Below are positions 11,099 through 22,158 of a DNA stretch of 64,000 bases, one piece after another. The translations under genes and the position numbers were made by a program. The notes below the pieces were generated by a model, which saw nothing but the letters and a program-made list of their open reading frames with translations, was not told where the DNA came from and searched no databases. The stretch comes from Trebouxia sp. TZW2008 (lineage: Eukaryota > Chlorophyta > Trebouxiophyceae > Trebouxiales > Trebouxiaceae). Every line of letters starts with the position of its first letter. Position 1 is the first letter of the stretch. The DNA lies in assembly GCA_002118135.1 (NCBI GenBank), contig BDIU01000201.1, positions 248,001 to 312,000 on the forward strand. Reading direction: 5' to 3'.

Positions 11099-11494
11099 GA
11101 CCGAGCCACAAATCAGAAGGCTTCTGTCCTTCTTGAACACTAATTGCAGTAGGAAGCAATCGCGATCACCGACGTAATGTCGTTGTGGAAGTTGCACCAG
11201 TAGCAAAGTTTCCCGTCACGTAAAGCGTGTGTGCTAGGTTTCTTGGCATGCTGAGACCTGTGCTATGAGTAAACAAGAAGAAGATGCACTGAAGCCTACG
11301 GAGCCGTTTCAAGTCTGTATGCGGCAGCTGATGTCGGAGTTGTGCATATGTGCCGACGCATCGTTGAGAAAGGCGTCAGCGTGCCATCGTCTCATTGCAT
11401 AACATAAGAGCAAGGCCGAGCATAGCGATCGACTGCATCTGTGCCGTGATACAGCGTGCTTTTGTCTGATGGGAACAGATTAACATCGTCGACT
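11099..11494. promoter_or_regulatory. Shared upstream region of IPMI and PurM (divergent pair)
   Basis: About 400 bp separate the two start codons on opposite strands and must contain both 5' UTRs and promoters. No TATA box or known box could be assigned. An arrangement with leucine and purine biosynthesis genes head to head would suit co-regulation of plastid anabolic genes, but this is inference. Confidence 0.5.
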
Positions 11495-14400
11495 ATGCTT
11501 TTGACCGCGGGTGCAAGTCGGCCTGATATCAGCGCGATCTGCTTCCGGCAACACAGCGCTAACAATCATATTCGGGGTCATGCTTGCAGTCCGAATCGGT
11601 TACATAACGCTCGGCAAATATGCCGAGCGCAGCAGTCTCTAGATTATAAGCAGGCAGGAGTTGACATAGACGCCGGTGCAGAGCTAGTTCGTCGAATACA
11701 GAAGCTGAATCCCAGCATTGGCGGCTTCAGCGGTCTAGTGCCATTTGGTAAGTAGTATCATTGTTGCAAGTAGTATTATTGTTGCAAAGAACATACGCTG
11801 CAACTGCATAAGCTGTGCTAGGCCCTCATCGATCAGCAGTTGCCATGAATGACCACTGTCTTGGATGCAGGTGACTCTTTCCTGGTGGCCGGCACAGACG
11901 GCGTGGGCACCAAGCTGAAGCTAGCATTTGACATGAATACACATGACACTATTGGCATAGACCTAGTGGCGATGAGTGTTAATGACATCATCACATCTGG
12001 AGCTAAGCCAATGTTCTTTCTAGACTACTACGCGACAGCCAAGCTGGATGTGGATGTTGCTGAATCAGTGAGCACAACGCTACACCCTGTTGCGAGTGCA
12101 GCATGTCCTGCTCCAATGTTGCAGCACCAACAGGCCACGTGCATCCTCCCCAGATCGTATGCATCGCTCTGTCCAATCCCTGTGGCCATGGATTATGCTG
12201 CTCTCATTGAATGTGCCAACACACTCTTGTCAAGACCATACTTGAGGTCAATTGCAACTCGGTACACCAATTGCATACTGTCTTCACCCCCCCTTACATT
12301 ATCATACAGCGCGCATAGCACATTCGGTCACCCTGTCATGTGTGCTCACAAGCCAAGCAAAAGTTGCCGTCTTGGTATGTGTAGCAGCAATGCTGGTCAA
12401 AGTTTGTGACCTGATCAGAAACCATAAAATGTGCAGACCAGTCAGCAGACCCGACTCAATTTGATCCGATCCAATTCAATTTGATCCAAATCAATTCCAC
12501 TCAGTTCAACTCGATTCACATCAACTCAGTTCAGCTCCAAATTCAAGCCTGCTGTGCTCAGGTGGTGAAGGGCATAGTGGAGGGCTGCAAGCAGTCAGAC
12601 TGTGCACTCCTAGGCGGTGAGGTGTGCTTCTGAACCTGCAGCTTCTTCACTTTGCAACAGGTGCACAGCCCTTCAAGCACCACTCACATGCACCGCATAT
12701 GCCTGTCTTGCACTCAAACAGCAACTCCTCGCTTTGCAACAGGTGCACAGCCCTTTCACATGCACCGCATATGCCTGTCTTGCACTCAAACAGCAACTCC
12801 TCGCTTTGCAACAGATGCACAATCAATCAATCGATCAACCAGTCAATTTTTACTGTCTTGAGGACCCAACAGGGGGTCATACAGACAATGTCAAGAGCGA
12901 TTCTGTTCTAACTATAACGAAAATTCATACATTCGTTTATAGCAATGGTTTCACATGATATGCAATCCATCAGAAAACGTCATCAGTATAAAGTGGAAAA
13001 GAACAGTGGAAAAGAAGCTTGCACACCTTCACACTACATCTAGGTGTTGATACTAGCAAGAGTGATGCCGTTGTATTGTGATTTTTGCAAACTCAATCTT
13101 GTGCATCACAACTGCCCGTCAACAGCATCACGCACATGCGCCATATTCCCAATAACTCAATTTTTGACCTTCTCTTGATCTTGAAGCAGTGTTTACTGAA
13201 ACAACAGCAAGGTGGAAATATCATGCCACAGCCAGCTGCTGCATCATTTCATGAGGCTGTATCATACATGATGGCAGGACAGGATCCAGTTGTCATACAC
13301 AAGCTGATCATCCTCCTCTTCTTCTTCACTATGATTTGTCAGTCTGCTTCCTCTTCTTCTGCACCATGTGTCCGCCATGTACAGACAGCAGAGATGCCAG
13401 GGCTGTATCAACCAGGAGAGTATGATGTAGCGGGCTTTGCGGTGGGCTCTGTGAAGCAAGATAAGGTCATTGACGGCAAGCAGATACAGGAGGGCGACGT
13501 GCTCATTGCACTGCCTTCCAGCGGACTGCATTCCAATGGCTTCTCCCTTGTGAGAAAAGTTGTTGAGGTAAGGTTGTTGAGGCTGCAAGCACTGAACAGC
13601 AGAATGAGTGCAAGACTAGCAATATTGCAACTGCATTGCTGTACACATGGAGGTCCAAGTGATGGTGGGAGTCATGCCAAAGAACAGGCTCTTCCCTGAG
13701 GACGTATTACTATTGCCACTATGTGGCACATGCGATCAAGTGTTTGGCTTGCTAAAGCATGCAAAAATCTTCTTCTTCCTCTTCTCAGTGACCTCTCAGT
13801 CTGCTTGTACATGGGTTTTCCAGCTACGTCTTTGGTAAGTTTATAAATTGTTCTTTGGACTTCTCAATGATCTGTTGTTTTCTGTGTGCAGGTGAGTGGC
13901 CAGAGCCTACAGGATCCTGCCCCTTGGGGTGGGCAGGGCACCCTAGGGCATGCCCTGCTGGAACCTACCTTCATATATGTCAGGCGCTTGCTTGCCCTCA
14001 TTGATGCTGTCAAGGTCAAGGTAAGTGTTGGCACATTGTGCAGCAGTTACAGGGCAAATGATCACATTTAGTTGCAGACACCAACTGCTTATACAGCCAC
14101 AACAAAAGCAAGCACGCATGACCTTGGATCTCAGACTGGGCAGTGTTTGCATTTTGACAACAGAATGAATCTCCTGTGCAATGCTTGGACAAGCTACAAT
14201 ATTTTTTTGGATGATGGCGTCCATCATCAGAGTGTTGGATGCTTCTGCAGCCATTGACATTCTGTACATTGCACCTGTTGGGCTCATTTCTCACATGTAT
14301 GCAACACCAAGTTTCCCACATGTATGCAACAACAGGGAGTAGTGCATATCACTGGCGGAGGCTTCACAGAGAACTTGCCCAGAGTCATGCCTAAAGGGCT

Positions 14401-15096
14401 AGCGTGCAAAGTGGAAACCAGCTCATGGGAATGGCCACCATTGTTTCAGTGGCTTCAGAAGGTCAGCCACATTAGACCTGTCAACGTTTGGGAACTGCTG
14501 TGACTGTTCAAATCACGCCCTGTCTGTTCCTGCTCAACAGCTTGTTTCAGTGGCTTCAAAATGCAGCTAACCTGATCCTGTCAGCTTATACGACCAGCCA
14601 CGATTCTTGAATCATGCCCTGTCTGTCTTTGCTCATCAGCTTGTTTGGGTGTTTGGGTGGGCTCAAGAGGTCAGCCATTGAAGTGTTGTCAACTTTTGCT
14701 GAGTGCTCTGACTCCTTAAGCCATGCAATGTCTGCCTTCCCTTGACAGCCTTGTGCTGAAGGCTTGCACGATGTTATTATTTGACCCTCACAGGCATGTC
14801 GGCAGCATGTACCGATTTGCTTTTTTGCAGACGCTCTCACTGTGACGCCTGGCAGCATAACCTTTTCTTGTTCCTTGGAAGCCAGTGATATGCCAAGGCC
14901 ATTTGTGCTTACTGATGTTTGCGGTCGAATGCAGGCGGGCAATATAGCAACACCAGAGATGTACCGGACCTTCAACATGGGTGTGGGCATGGTGGTCATG
15001 GTCTCGCCCTCTGATGTAGAACAGGCATTAGCAACTGACAATGCAGCTTTTGTTCTGGGTGGTGTAGTCTCTGGGGACGAGGTTCAAATTGTTTGA
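11495..15096 (+). CDS. PUR5: Phosphoribosylformylglycinamidine cyclo-ligase (AIR synthetase, PurM), plastid-targeted
   Basis: Seven exons (11495-11747, 11871-12067, 12562-12621, 13385-13567, 13892-14020, 14336-14461, 14935-15096) sum to 1110 nt, 369 residues. The enzyme closes FGAM to AIR with ATP, the fifth step of purine synthesis. Visible motifs are [14 protein letters not shown] (nucleotide-binding loop), [29 protein letters not shown] (the split codon falls at the exon 3/4 junction), [26 protein letters not shown] and RTFNMGVGM. The first roughly 55 residues before AGVDIDAG have Arg/Ser/His-rich character and fit a plastid presequence, as in land plants. The start at 11495 is the first ATG in the exon. 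The segment between GGFSGL and DSFLVAG is a few residues shorter than usual. Introns carry tandem copies of exon edges (14441-14748) and a young repeat at 12650-12830. Confidence 0.95.
12455..12545 (+). repeat. Degenerate pentamer-rich intronic stretch
   Basis: This stretch directly precedes PurM exon 3 and is built from repeated words of the kind TCAAT, TCAGT and GATCC (for example CAATTTGATCC twice). Its composition is skewed, with runs of TCAA/TTGA, and it differs from the neighbouring intron. It looks like an old short-unit satellite that ends in the exon 3 acceptor region. Confidence 0.6.
12650..12830 (+). repeat. Tandem repeat of 72-82 bp in a PurM intron
   Basis: The word CTTTGCAACAGGTGCACAGC starts at 12650 and 12732 and recurs (with one change) at 12804. 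Between them CACATGCACCGCATATGCC and CTTGCACTCAAACAGCAAC are nearly perfectly repeated. About 2.3 units are present. High identity marks it as a recent duplication. It lies just after exon 3, but no exon 3 coding sequence is included. Confidence 0.85.
14441..14748 (+). repeat. Three-unit ~100 bp echo array of PurM exon 6 3' end
   Basis: The exon end TTGTTTCAGTGGCTTCAGAAG/gtcagcc at 14441 begins a unit that recurs at 14542 (GTGGCTTCAAAATGCAGC) and at 14641 (GTGGGCTCAAGAGGTCAGCC). Spacings are 101 and 99 bp. Shared intron words include CCCTGTCTGT and CTCA(A/T)CAGCTTG. The third unit retains an AG/GTCAGCC donor-like site. Confidence 0.85.
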
Positions 15097-15592
15097 GGAA
15101 GTAGCAGGTTGGCTGCAGCTGTGGAGGTGTGCATGTAGCTGTGAACTGTGCCACGTTAGCTGCAAAACTGGCCATCAGTACATGTATCTGCCCTGAGGTG
15201 TATATGCAGACATCCCGCAAGCATTTGTGATTGTGCAATGCACAGAAGGCGACACCACAACTTTATGGTGCAGAGCGCAATAGAATGTAACCAGCAAGGG
15301 CAGCCGCACTTGGCACCAATATATATTATATGCGTGCTCTGTGTGTCAATTAGCGATTTTCCTGTGCTTGGCAGCTTTGAGGGGTCTACGCAAGTCAATG
15401 TTGGACATGTCTTGCATGGGTTCTGCTTCTTTGCGCGCTGCCTGCAAGCCATCATGCAGTCGTTGCTGCACACGTTGCCTGCCATACAAAAGCTGTAGAC
15501 ATTAATTGACAGCAGGACACCGGCGAGCACGTCATGCATGAATTGTAAACAGGCAGACCATGGATGTCAATGAAACATGACACCTAGCAAAA
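15097..15592. other. Convergent intergenic region, PurM / CAP-H2
   Basis: This is about 500 bp between two stop codons of opposite strands, expected to hold both 3' UTRs. No coding exon could be supported. Confidence 0.6.
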
Positions 15593-18500
15593 TTAATGCA
15601 AAGCTGGTGCTTGCTGATGCTTCGATTGAGTCTGACTTAGATAAGGTGCAGACATGCAGGACACCCCATCTCTGCTGCTCAAGCATGATGATGCCATTTC
15701 TGACGTTGCCTGAAGAGGACAACATGCACTGAACCCTCACACAGTGCCGGTGGCCTAAACACAGCAGACAGTCTTGACTCCCATGCAGCAGCAAGGTCGT
15801 GTTACACACCTGACTTGGCATGTCAGTGACTGCTGGGCCGTCCAGAAACTTTCGATGCAGCAAGTTGGTACTGAGCAACTTGAGCTGAAAGGGTTGCTGA
15901 GACTGTCCTGGCAGGATCTGGATGTTGCCGTTGTTGATGAGCTGCAGCATTGCACTGAAGAGGCGGCTGACTTCCGCCTGACTGCTCTGTTCTGCCACTG
16001 CCTCAAACCCAACTGGCTCTGCCTGCAAAGCATTTGTACAGTGACTCCACTTTGTAACGGCTGCTTTGGCCAGCAAGAGACCTGTCCTTACGTCGGATTG
16101 TTCTTACTCAGAGGGATTGCTGCAGTTAGAATGCGCTGATTGCTTCCCAATTCGATTGTTCTTACATCAAGAATGTCCTTACATTGAGTGTTCTTACAAG
16201 CAGGGGTTACTGTACCACACTTTTACCCGACGTCTTGTTCATGCCCTTCAATGGGTTCATTCCCCCTGCAAAATGTCTGGAAGCATAGGCACAAACTTTG
16301 TAATGGCAAGCAAGAGCAGCCCAACAGCAGGGATTACATGGTGCAAATTGCAGCGATATTCAGGATGCTTGGGCCACTTTTGGCATCATGCTTGCCACAT
16401 GATGTAGCCTCACTTATGAACCTCACAAAAATGAGACAGTTTGCTTTCATATGTTTACCAGACTTCAGCGGACAATACTGGTGTGAACGCACTCATGCAT
16501 GCGTCACAGCACTCAAGCAATGAAACAGCAGCAATGCAGTTGATGTGCATGTATCTTGCGGTTCTGCTGATTGCCCACTTGGCATCCTACACCAACGTCT
16601 CTACTCAGGCAGCCCAAATTGAGGAGCCACTCATGATTCCTCACTGAGCATTTATGTGCTTGATGAGTCTTGTGGCGTTAACTCAATCACCAGCCATAAG
16701 AGCTCAGCAAAGCATGCAAACATATTTGGGACCGACCGTGGGTGAAATTATCTCCGCTACGTTGCATCAGTGCAACTCAATCGTGCCAGTCTATCCATCA
16801 TCTGATCACCATAGTCATATATGTCAAAAGCCATAAAGTTTGAGACCTTACCACGGGCGTTGTTGACTCAATCGGGCGCTCTGCATCAGTGCAGCTCAAG
16901 CGTGCCAGTCTATCCAGGATCTGATCGCCGTAGTCATGTATGTCAAAGGCTGGTCTGGCATCCTGCTCATCCAGTAAGGGCTGGATTTTATGGCGCCAGT
17001 TAGACACCCTTGACGCTAGCTCTGTCTGAACCTCTGCTGCTGCCGCCGCCTGAGCACAACATGCGGTATATAGCTGCTGCTGCTGCTGATGATGATACTG
17101 GCAGTCATAACAACAATAATGGTATTAGCAATCATGATAATTTCGTGGCGAGATTTGGAACCCTGCTTGCCAATTCTGTCTGAACCTCTGCTGCTGTAGG
17201 CACATCAGGTTGTTTTTGTTCTGGTATCGAAATGTCTGCTGTCCCCTTCATGAAATCCATGGTGAAATACAGTACCAGCTTCATTGTGATCATCACAATC
17301 ATCATCTCCATGCTTGCTAGTGAGTGACCGTGAATGTGACTGCACAAAGAAGCAGTCAGCTGGTCCAAATGATTTAGTCCAAAACCATCTAGAACCAGTG
17401 CAAAGGCATCATGTAGCGGGGTCTCATGGCAAGCAACCTGTATGAAGGCCTCCATGTGGGCTTGACACAGCTCCTCATAGCTCATCTCAGCATCAGAGTC
17501 AGCAGGAGGGCCACTTCCCGCAAAGGCCCTCTCCCCTGCCCCTGCCAGCTCAGCCCACTCATCCAGCTCAGCCATGGAATCTGGCGGGAAGCTGCAGCCT
17601 GGGTCACTGCCTCTATCTGATATGCCACCCGATGCATTACCACCTGCATTTCACAGCTGTCAGCCTGTTGTGCAATCAACAAGACAGGCTGAGACACAAC
17701 AATCATGATCTGAAGCATGCCTGCCAGGCGCTTCTGTGGCCAGCATACTGTGCCAAGCAGCAAAGCCTTTGCAGCCTGCTGCATGTCAATGTACGTCATC
17801 AGAAGCAGGAGGAGCTAAAACTGCGCTGGCTTGAAAGCTAACAAGATGCACCAGAGCTCTGTCAAGGCCTGCAACACTTCAAGCAAGGTGTGTGCGCAAG
17901 AAGTACCTGCATAGCCAGACTGGGGGGTGCTGCTTTCCAGCCTAGGTTTGGCCTGGGGCTGAAGTATTCTGATTTTGCCAGCAGCAATTGTCATGGACAC
18001 AACAGACAAGTTAATGATGTTCTGATGCGTCAGTGCCTGCGAGTCCCACCTGCAAAGTCTTCTTCATCATCAAGCTCAGCGCAGCCAGCAGCAGCCTCCT
18101 CTCTGGTGAATGCACTGCCCAGCTGGCTTTCCTTAGTTATTGCTCTGGCAGTGGCCTCCTCCCGGGCTGCTGTCAAGCGCTGAGCCTGCTGACTGCTTTG
18201 CAACAGCCTGAGGGCGTACTGAAATTCAGCAAAGGTGCAGCCAGAGACCACTGGCGTAGGGACGTCACCAAGCAAGCAGCCTGCAAAGACATAACGTATT
18301 GGTGCATGGATGCACATGAAGGAGATTACAGATTCTGATGTGAGTTGAACATCAAATAGTGAAGCCTACTGACTGCTTTGCAGCAGCTTGCGGTCGTACT
18401 GAAACTCAGCAAAAGTGCAGCCTGAGACAGCTGGCGGAGGAATGTCACCAAGCAAGCAGCCTGCAAAATCATGACTGAGGATGCTTTCCAGATCTAAGGT

Positions 18501-21500
18501 GCAGCACATGGAGGGGACTGCGAGCTTTGGAACAAATTGAATGCCTTCTTAAGGGCTTCAGAGTGACTTGATGTGCAAGGGAACTTGAGGGCGCGCTGAA
18601 ACTCAGCAAAGATGCAGCCTGAGACAACTGGTGGACAAATGTGACCAAGCAAGCAGCCTGCAAAATTAAAGCAGAGGCTTGCTGCAAGGTTGCACTTGAA
18701 GAGGGCAGTGGGTGCTGGAAAAAAATCATCAACAAGTAAGCATACTGCAGCTTCAAAGCAGTTTGACATGCAAAGACTGTTGTGGCCACGCTCAAAGTTG
18801 GTTTGGGTATAGCTGGGCTGGCTTGAGATGCCAATTCAATGCTCACCCACCTTTGAACAGGCACAATGCATCAAATTTGCATCTCAGCCTGTGTGCAAAG
18901 CTAAACAGCAGGCAGCCGGCGTCTGCAAGTAGTACTTACCCACACTGCTGAGCTGTGCTGCTTTGGCATGTTGAGACCGTTTCCTCCTGGAAGGCTTTCT
19001 GCCCTTCTTGAAGGGCTTGATGGACAGATTGCCCTGGGCGTGTGGATCAAGCGGAGCATAGGGGTCAAACTCTTCGTCTTCTGCTTGTTGCTCTTCTTGA
19101 AGAGGCTGAGTTGGTCGCTGAGACATGCCTGACTGCATTCCATCATGCTGCTGACCTGCATGTAACAGTGACACCAGTGGCCTTCACTTCTACCAGTTGT
19201 TGAACTTTGTGTACAAGTCTTCTTCTGTTTGGTCTCCTTCTTGGGAAGGCTGGGTTGGTTGCTGAGACATGCCTGACTGCATTCCATCATGCTGCTGACC
19301 TGCATGTAACAGTGACACCAGTCGCCTTCACTTCTACCAGTTGTTGAACTTTGTGTACAACTCTTCTTCTGTTTGGTCTCCTTCTTGGGAAGGCTGGGTT
19401 GGTTGTTGAGACATGCCTGACTGCATGCCATCAAGCTGCTGACCTGCACGTAACAGAGCACAGGTTGTCTTCACTGCAGTCTTCATCAGCCACTCAGTAT
19501 TGGTTGTGACATTGTGACCCTGTGTTGTGCAGATTGTGGGCAGAAAGTGTGGTTACTGCTATTGCTCTGCCTTGATTGGCAGATTGATGCTTTTGGAGAC
19601 CAGCCAGATGTGTTCAACTCGCCAGTACGCACAGTGCAGCAGAAGCTGACTGCTGTCAGAGTCCTTGTTCACGTCCCAGCTGTCAGGCATCAGAAATTCA
19701 TACTGACCTGCCATGCTTGCATGCTCAGGTGCATCAGCCGCCTGGGGCCTGAAAACACCCCCGTCATTTTCATCATACCTTCTCTGCTATCATCATACTC
19801 ATTGCCATACCCTTTGCATGACAGTGCCCAGGAAGTAGCGAAGCTTAACCTGGTGCATCTGAGGCAATGCAACATAGCACTACATGCCAATGTGCATGCC
19901 AACTCCCGGCGTTTCAGCAACACGACCATGTACTGACCTGTTGTGCCTGCCTGTTCAGGGTCATCAGCCGCCTGGGGCACGAAATCATATCCATCGTCCC
20001 CATCAAACCCTCCACCCCCATCATCATAGTCATTGCCATACGCCTCAGGACCCTCAAAGCCCCCAGCTTCAGCCACACTTGAGCCACCAAGGGGCTCCTG
20101 CCCTTCAGTTTGTGCCGCAGGTTGTGCCACCTGATGTGGTTGGTGGCTGTTGGCAGCAGGCGCTGAAGTACTGCAACACAGCTGCTCGTCCAGGAATTCC
20201 CCGTCTCTGGCTTCTAGCAGGAGGGCTCCTGAGTGGTGCATGCTGCAGCTGGCAATCTGCAACAAATCTTAGGTTGTGACTGACGATCTGCAGCAGGCTG
20301 CCTGCTCTTATGTCAACTGAAGTGTTTTCACGATTTTGACTGCCGTTTCTTCCCGCCTGCCGACCTGCCTGCTGACCCTTCAAGCTTGTGCCAGCTGACA
20401 GCATTGCTTTTGCTAAGCTTAGGTTTAAATCCTGTCCATTTGTCTCGTTGCAGTCTCTTGCCTTAGTCATCGTGCTTGATGTGATGGCAGGACGCAGACA
20501 TGTGATTGAAAACGCCCAAGCAGTCAACACAGTGGACCATAGACACACTTATAGCGTGCTACTCAGCACAAACTCAGTGACATCCAGGTCCAGCATTCAT
20601 CTCAACTCTCCTGGTTGTAGTCAACATTCATTCTGTGCTATGCTCAATTTTCATGACCGAATTTGCAGGATTTTGGGACTCACCCGGTAGTTGCCGACTT
20701 CTGACTGACTTCCTGATGCTGAAGCTGTGCTTTCCAGTGCCAGCAGCGCAGCTGGGGGTCTGACAGCCGCAGGTATTGCTGTGGTGCTTGCCTGCTCCAT
20801 GTCAATGTTTGTCCCCTCTGCAAAGGCACTGCAGCTTTGTTTGCTGTCAGATGGCAGCAAGTTGATGTCAAGCAGAGCTGGAGTTGCACACTGCATGGTG
20901 TACTACTGTGCATTTGCAGAGGAACGGTGGTCAGCATGCTGTCTTACATTCACCAGGCAGTCAGCGAGCTTTTCTGTTGGCTTGCATCCATGTCAGAACT
21001 TTCATCTTGTCACAGTAAGGCTTAGCTCCATGAGTGCCAGAGCGTTGCATTATTACACAAGCACTTGGCAAAAGAGTGCAAAATCACCTTCCAGCACATC
21101 ATCAAGGCTCAGGAATTGCTCCTCATCGTCAAAGTCATCATTTGCATCTTCCTGCTGGCCATTGGGACCCTTTGATGCCCGTTGCCTGCGCTCACATGGC
21201 GCTGTGTTGGTGGCAGTGTCTGCTTGCTTGCCAGTATGTCAGTGCATGCTACAGTAACATGTTGCTGCTTTGTTGGCAGTCACTGGTTGCTTGCGAGTAG
21301 AGTACATGTATGCATGCGGTCGTTGAAGAATCAGTCATGGCTGAATTGTTTCACTTTTGCTCACCTCTTCTCTGCAATGAACTCCAATGCCTGGTACACC
21401 AGTGTGTGCAAGTATTCTACTTTCTTGCCATACACGCATGCTGACCCTTGAATCAGCAGGGCAGCTGCACAGCGAATCAGACATGAGCTTCATGGTGAGC

Positions 21501-21779
21501 AGACCCAGCAGACAGCATCAACTGTTGCCAAAATGATGCAAACCTTCTGCAAAATTCAGATTTGGGCCACCCTCAAAAGAAAAGGTGACACTTTCCAGCA
21601 CATCCTGCAGGAAGCCATGCCTGAGTCTGGAAACTCAATGACACCTGTCTTTTGCCGGGAACTTCACTTCGTACCAAGTAATCCTCAAGTTCATTTGCGA
21701 TGTTGATGTCCCAGTTAGCTGCAAGGTCTCGGATGGGTTGCAGTAAGTGCGCAAATTTGTTATCGTCCAGCTTGTCCAT
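15593..21779 (-). CDS. CAPH2: Condensin II complex subunit H2 (CAP-H2 kleisin)
   Basis: Twelve phase-consistent exons (21779-21663, 21604-21544, 21464-21365, 21185-21088, 20877-20684, 20256-19938, 19155-18940, 18280-18050, 17643-17438, 17049-16852, 16022-15810, 15709-15593) give 689 residues. The N-terminus [17 protein letters not shown], then [41 protein letters not shown], is the diagnostic CAP-H2 N-terminal domain that binds the SMC2 neck. Later come an acidic Gly/Asp linker, [11 protein letters not shown] with KPFKKG, the [11 protein letters not shown] helix, [15 protein letters not shown], and a C-terminal winged-helix-like part ([46 protein letters not shown]) expected to contact the SMC4 head. 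The protein acts in chromosome compaction. The first donor (GAA/gttccc) is weak. The introns carry four separate echo arrays. The gene is divergent with the myosin gene. Confidence 0.9.
16084..16205 (+). repeat. Dispersed repeat, copy C (GTCCTTACATCAAG family)
   Basis: This copy aligns across its whole length with copy A at 4105, sharing TTCTTACTCA, GTTAGAATGCG, TTCCCAATTCGATTG, TTACATCAAGAATGTCC and TTACATTGAGTGTTC. It lies in a CAP-H2 intron on the strand opposite to the gene. Confidence 0.65.
16737..16835 (-). repeat. Echo of CAP-H2 exon 10 3' end
   Basis: The last part of exon 10 (16852-16960: GACATACATGACTACGGCGA through the GTG/gtaagg donor) recurs, degraded, about 110 bp downstream in the transcript. 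It includes GGATAGACTGGCAC-like and TTGCACTGATGCA-like words. The donor context is changed. Confidence 0.8.
17073..17096. repeat. GCT/GAT trinucleotide run
   Basis: This is a short (GCT)n followed by (GAT)n run in the intron just upstream of CAP-H2 exon 10. Confidence 0.8.
17140..17205 (-). repeat. Echo of CAP-H2 exon 10 5' end
   Basis: This is a copy of the exon 10 start (real first base 17049). It reads [11 protein letters not shown] with 11 codons intact and an AG acceptor (CTACAG) at its edge, then diverges at PNLATKLS. Exon 10 is therefore flanked by an echo on both sides. Confidence 0.85.
18364..18665 (-). repeat. Two echo copies of CAP-H2 exon 8 5' end
   Basis: The exon 8 start ([24 protein letters not shown], first base 18280) recurs at about 18472-18364 and 18665-18575. 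Both copies keep a TTTGCAG acceptor, then GCTGCTTGCTTGGT, then an open frame with a few substitutions ([20 protein letters not shown] in one). Spacings are about 185 and 200 bp. Both could act as alternative acceptors but run into stops or unrelated codons after the FAEFQ block. Confidence 0.88.
19156..19470 (-). repeat. 144-bp echo array of CAP-H2 exon 7 start (two extra units)
   Basis: The exon 7 start (real first base 19155; [18 protein letters not shown]) recurs at exact 144-bp steps with anchor words at 19121, 19265 and 19409. Both extra units keep CAG acceptors and long open frames ([20 protein letters not shown], then an EGDQTEE tract and LYTKFNN). Each ends with a GTAGAA donor-like site, or a stop if it is not spliced. 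144 is a multiple of three. Confidence 0.9.
19700..19820 (-). repeat. Echo of the CAP-H2 acidic exon 6 3' end
   Basis: This is a copy of the acidic segment of exon 6 (real copy about 20052-19930; [20 protein letters not shown]) lying 230 bp downstream in the transcript. It reads [20 protein letters not shown], so the frame has shifted midway. The distal word TGCTTGCAT/CTCAGG and the tactgacctg donor region are retained. Confidence 0.82.
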
Positions 21780-22158
21780 GCCACTTTCAGCAGTATCAAC
21801 TGTCCTTCGTGACTCGAAGGCGATGATTGTCAACACTATGTGCTTGTGCTGTCCGCATTGTCAATGTCAAGAGCAGATCTGTTGTCACGCTCGTTCAAAC
21901 GGCACTTGAGTCATTTTCGTTCGTCTGCACAGCTCACAAATGGCCAATTTTGTTCGAATTTGCTGTGTCGCGAGCTGACTGACCCCTCCGACACTCCGCG
22001 TCAAGGACGCGAAGCCTGAGCTGCGCACGTCAAGCTCCTCTGTGTCCGAGTCTTCAAACTTCACATCTCCGCGTCGGGCAAGGGGCAGGGTGACATGGTT
22101 TTGACGATGCCACGTTCAGATCACTCTGCTCTGCTATAGACTTGCTTGAGCACACAAC
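21780..22158. promoter_or_regulatory. Shared upstream region of CAP-H2 and myosin XI (divergent pair)
   Basis: About 380 bp lie between opposite start codons. The stretch 21960-22090 is richer in CG dinucleotides (CTCCGACACTCCGCGTCAAG and following) than the intronic DNA around it, as expected of a bidirectional promoter or 5' UTR. No defined box was assigned. Confidence 0.5.
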
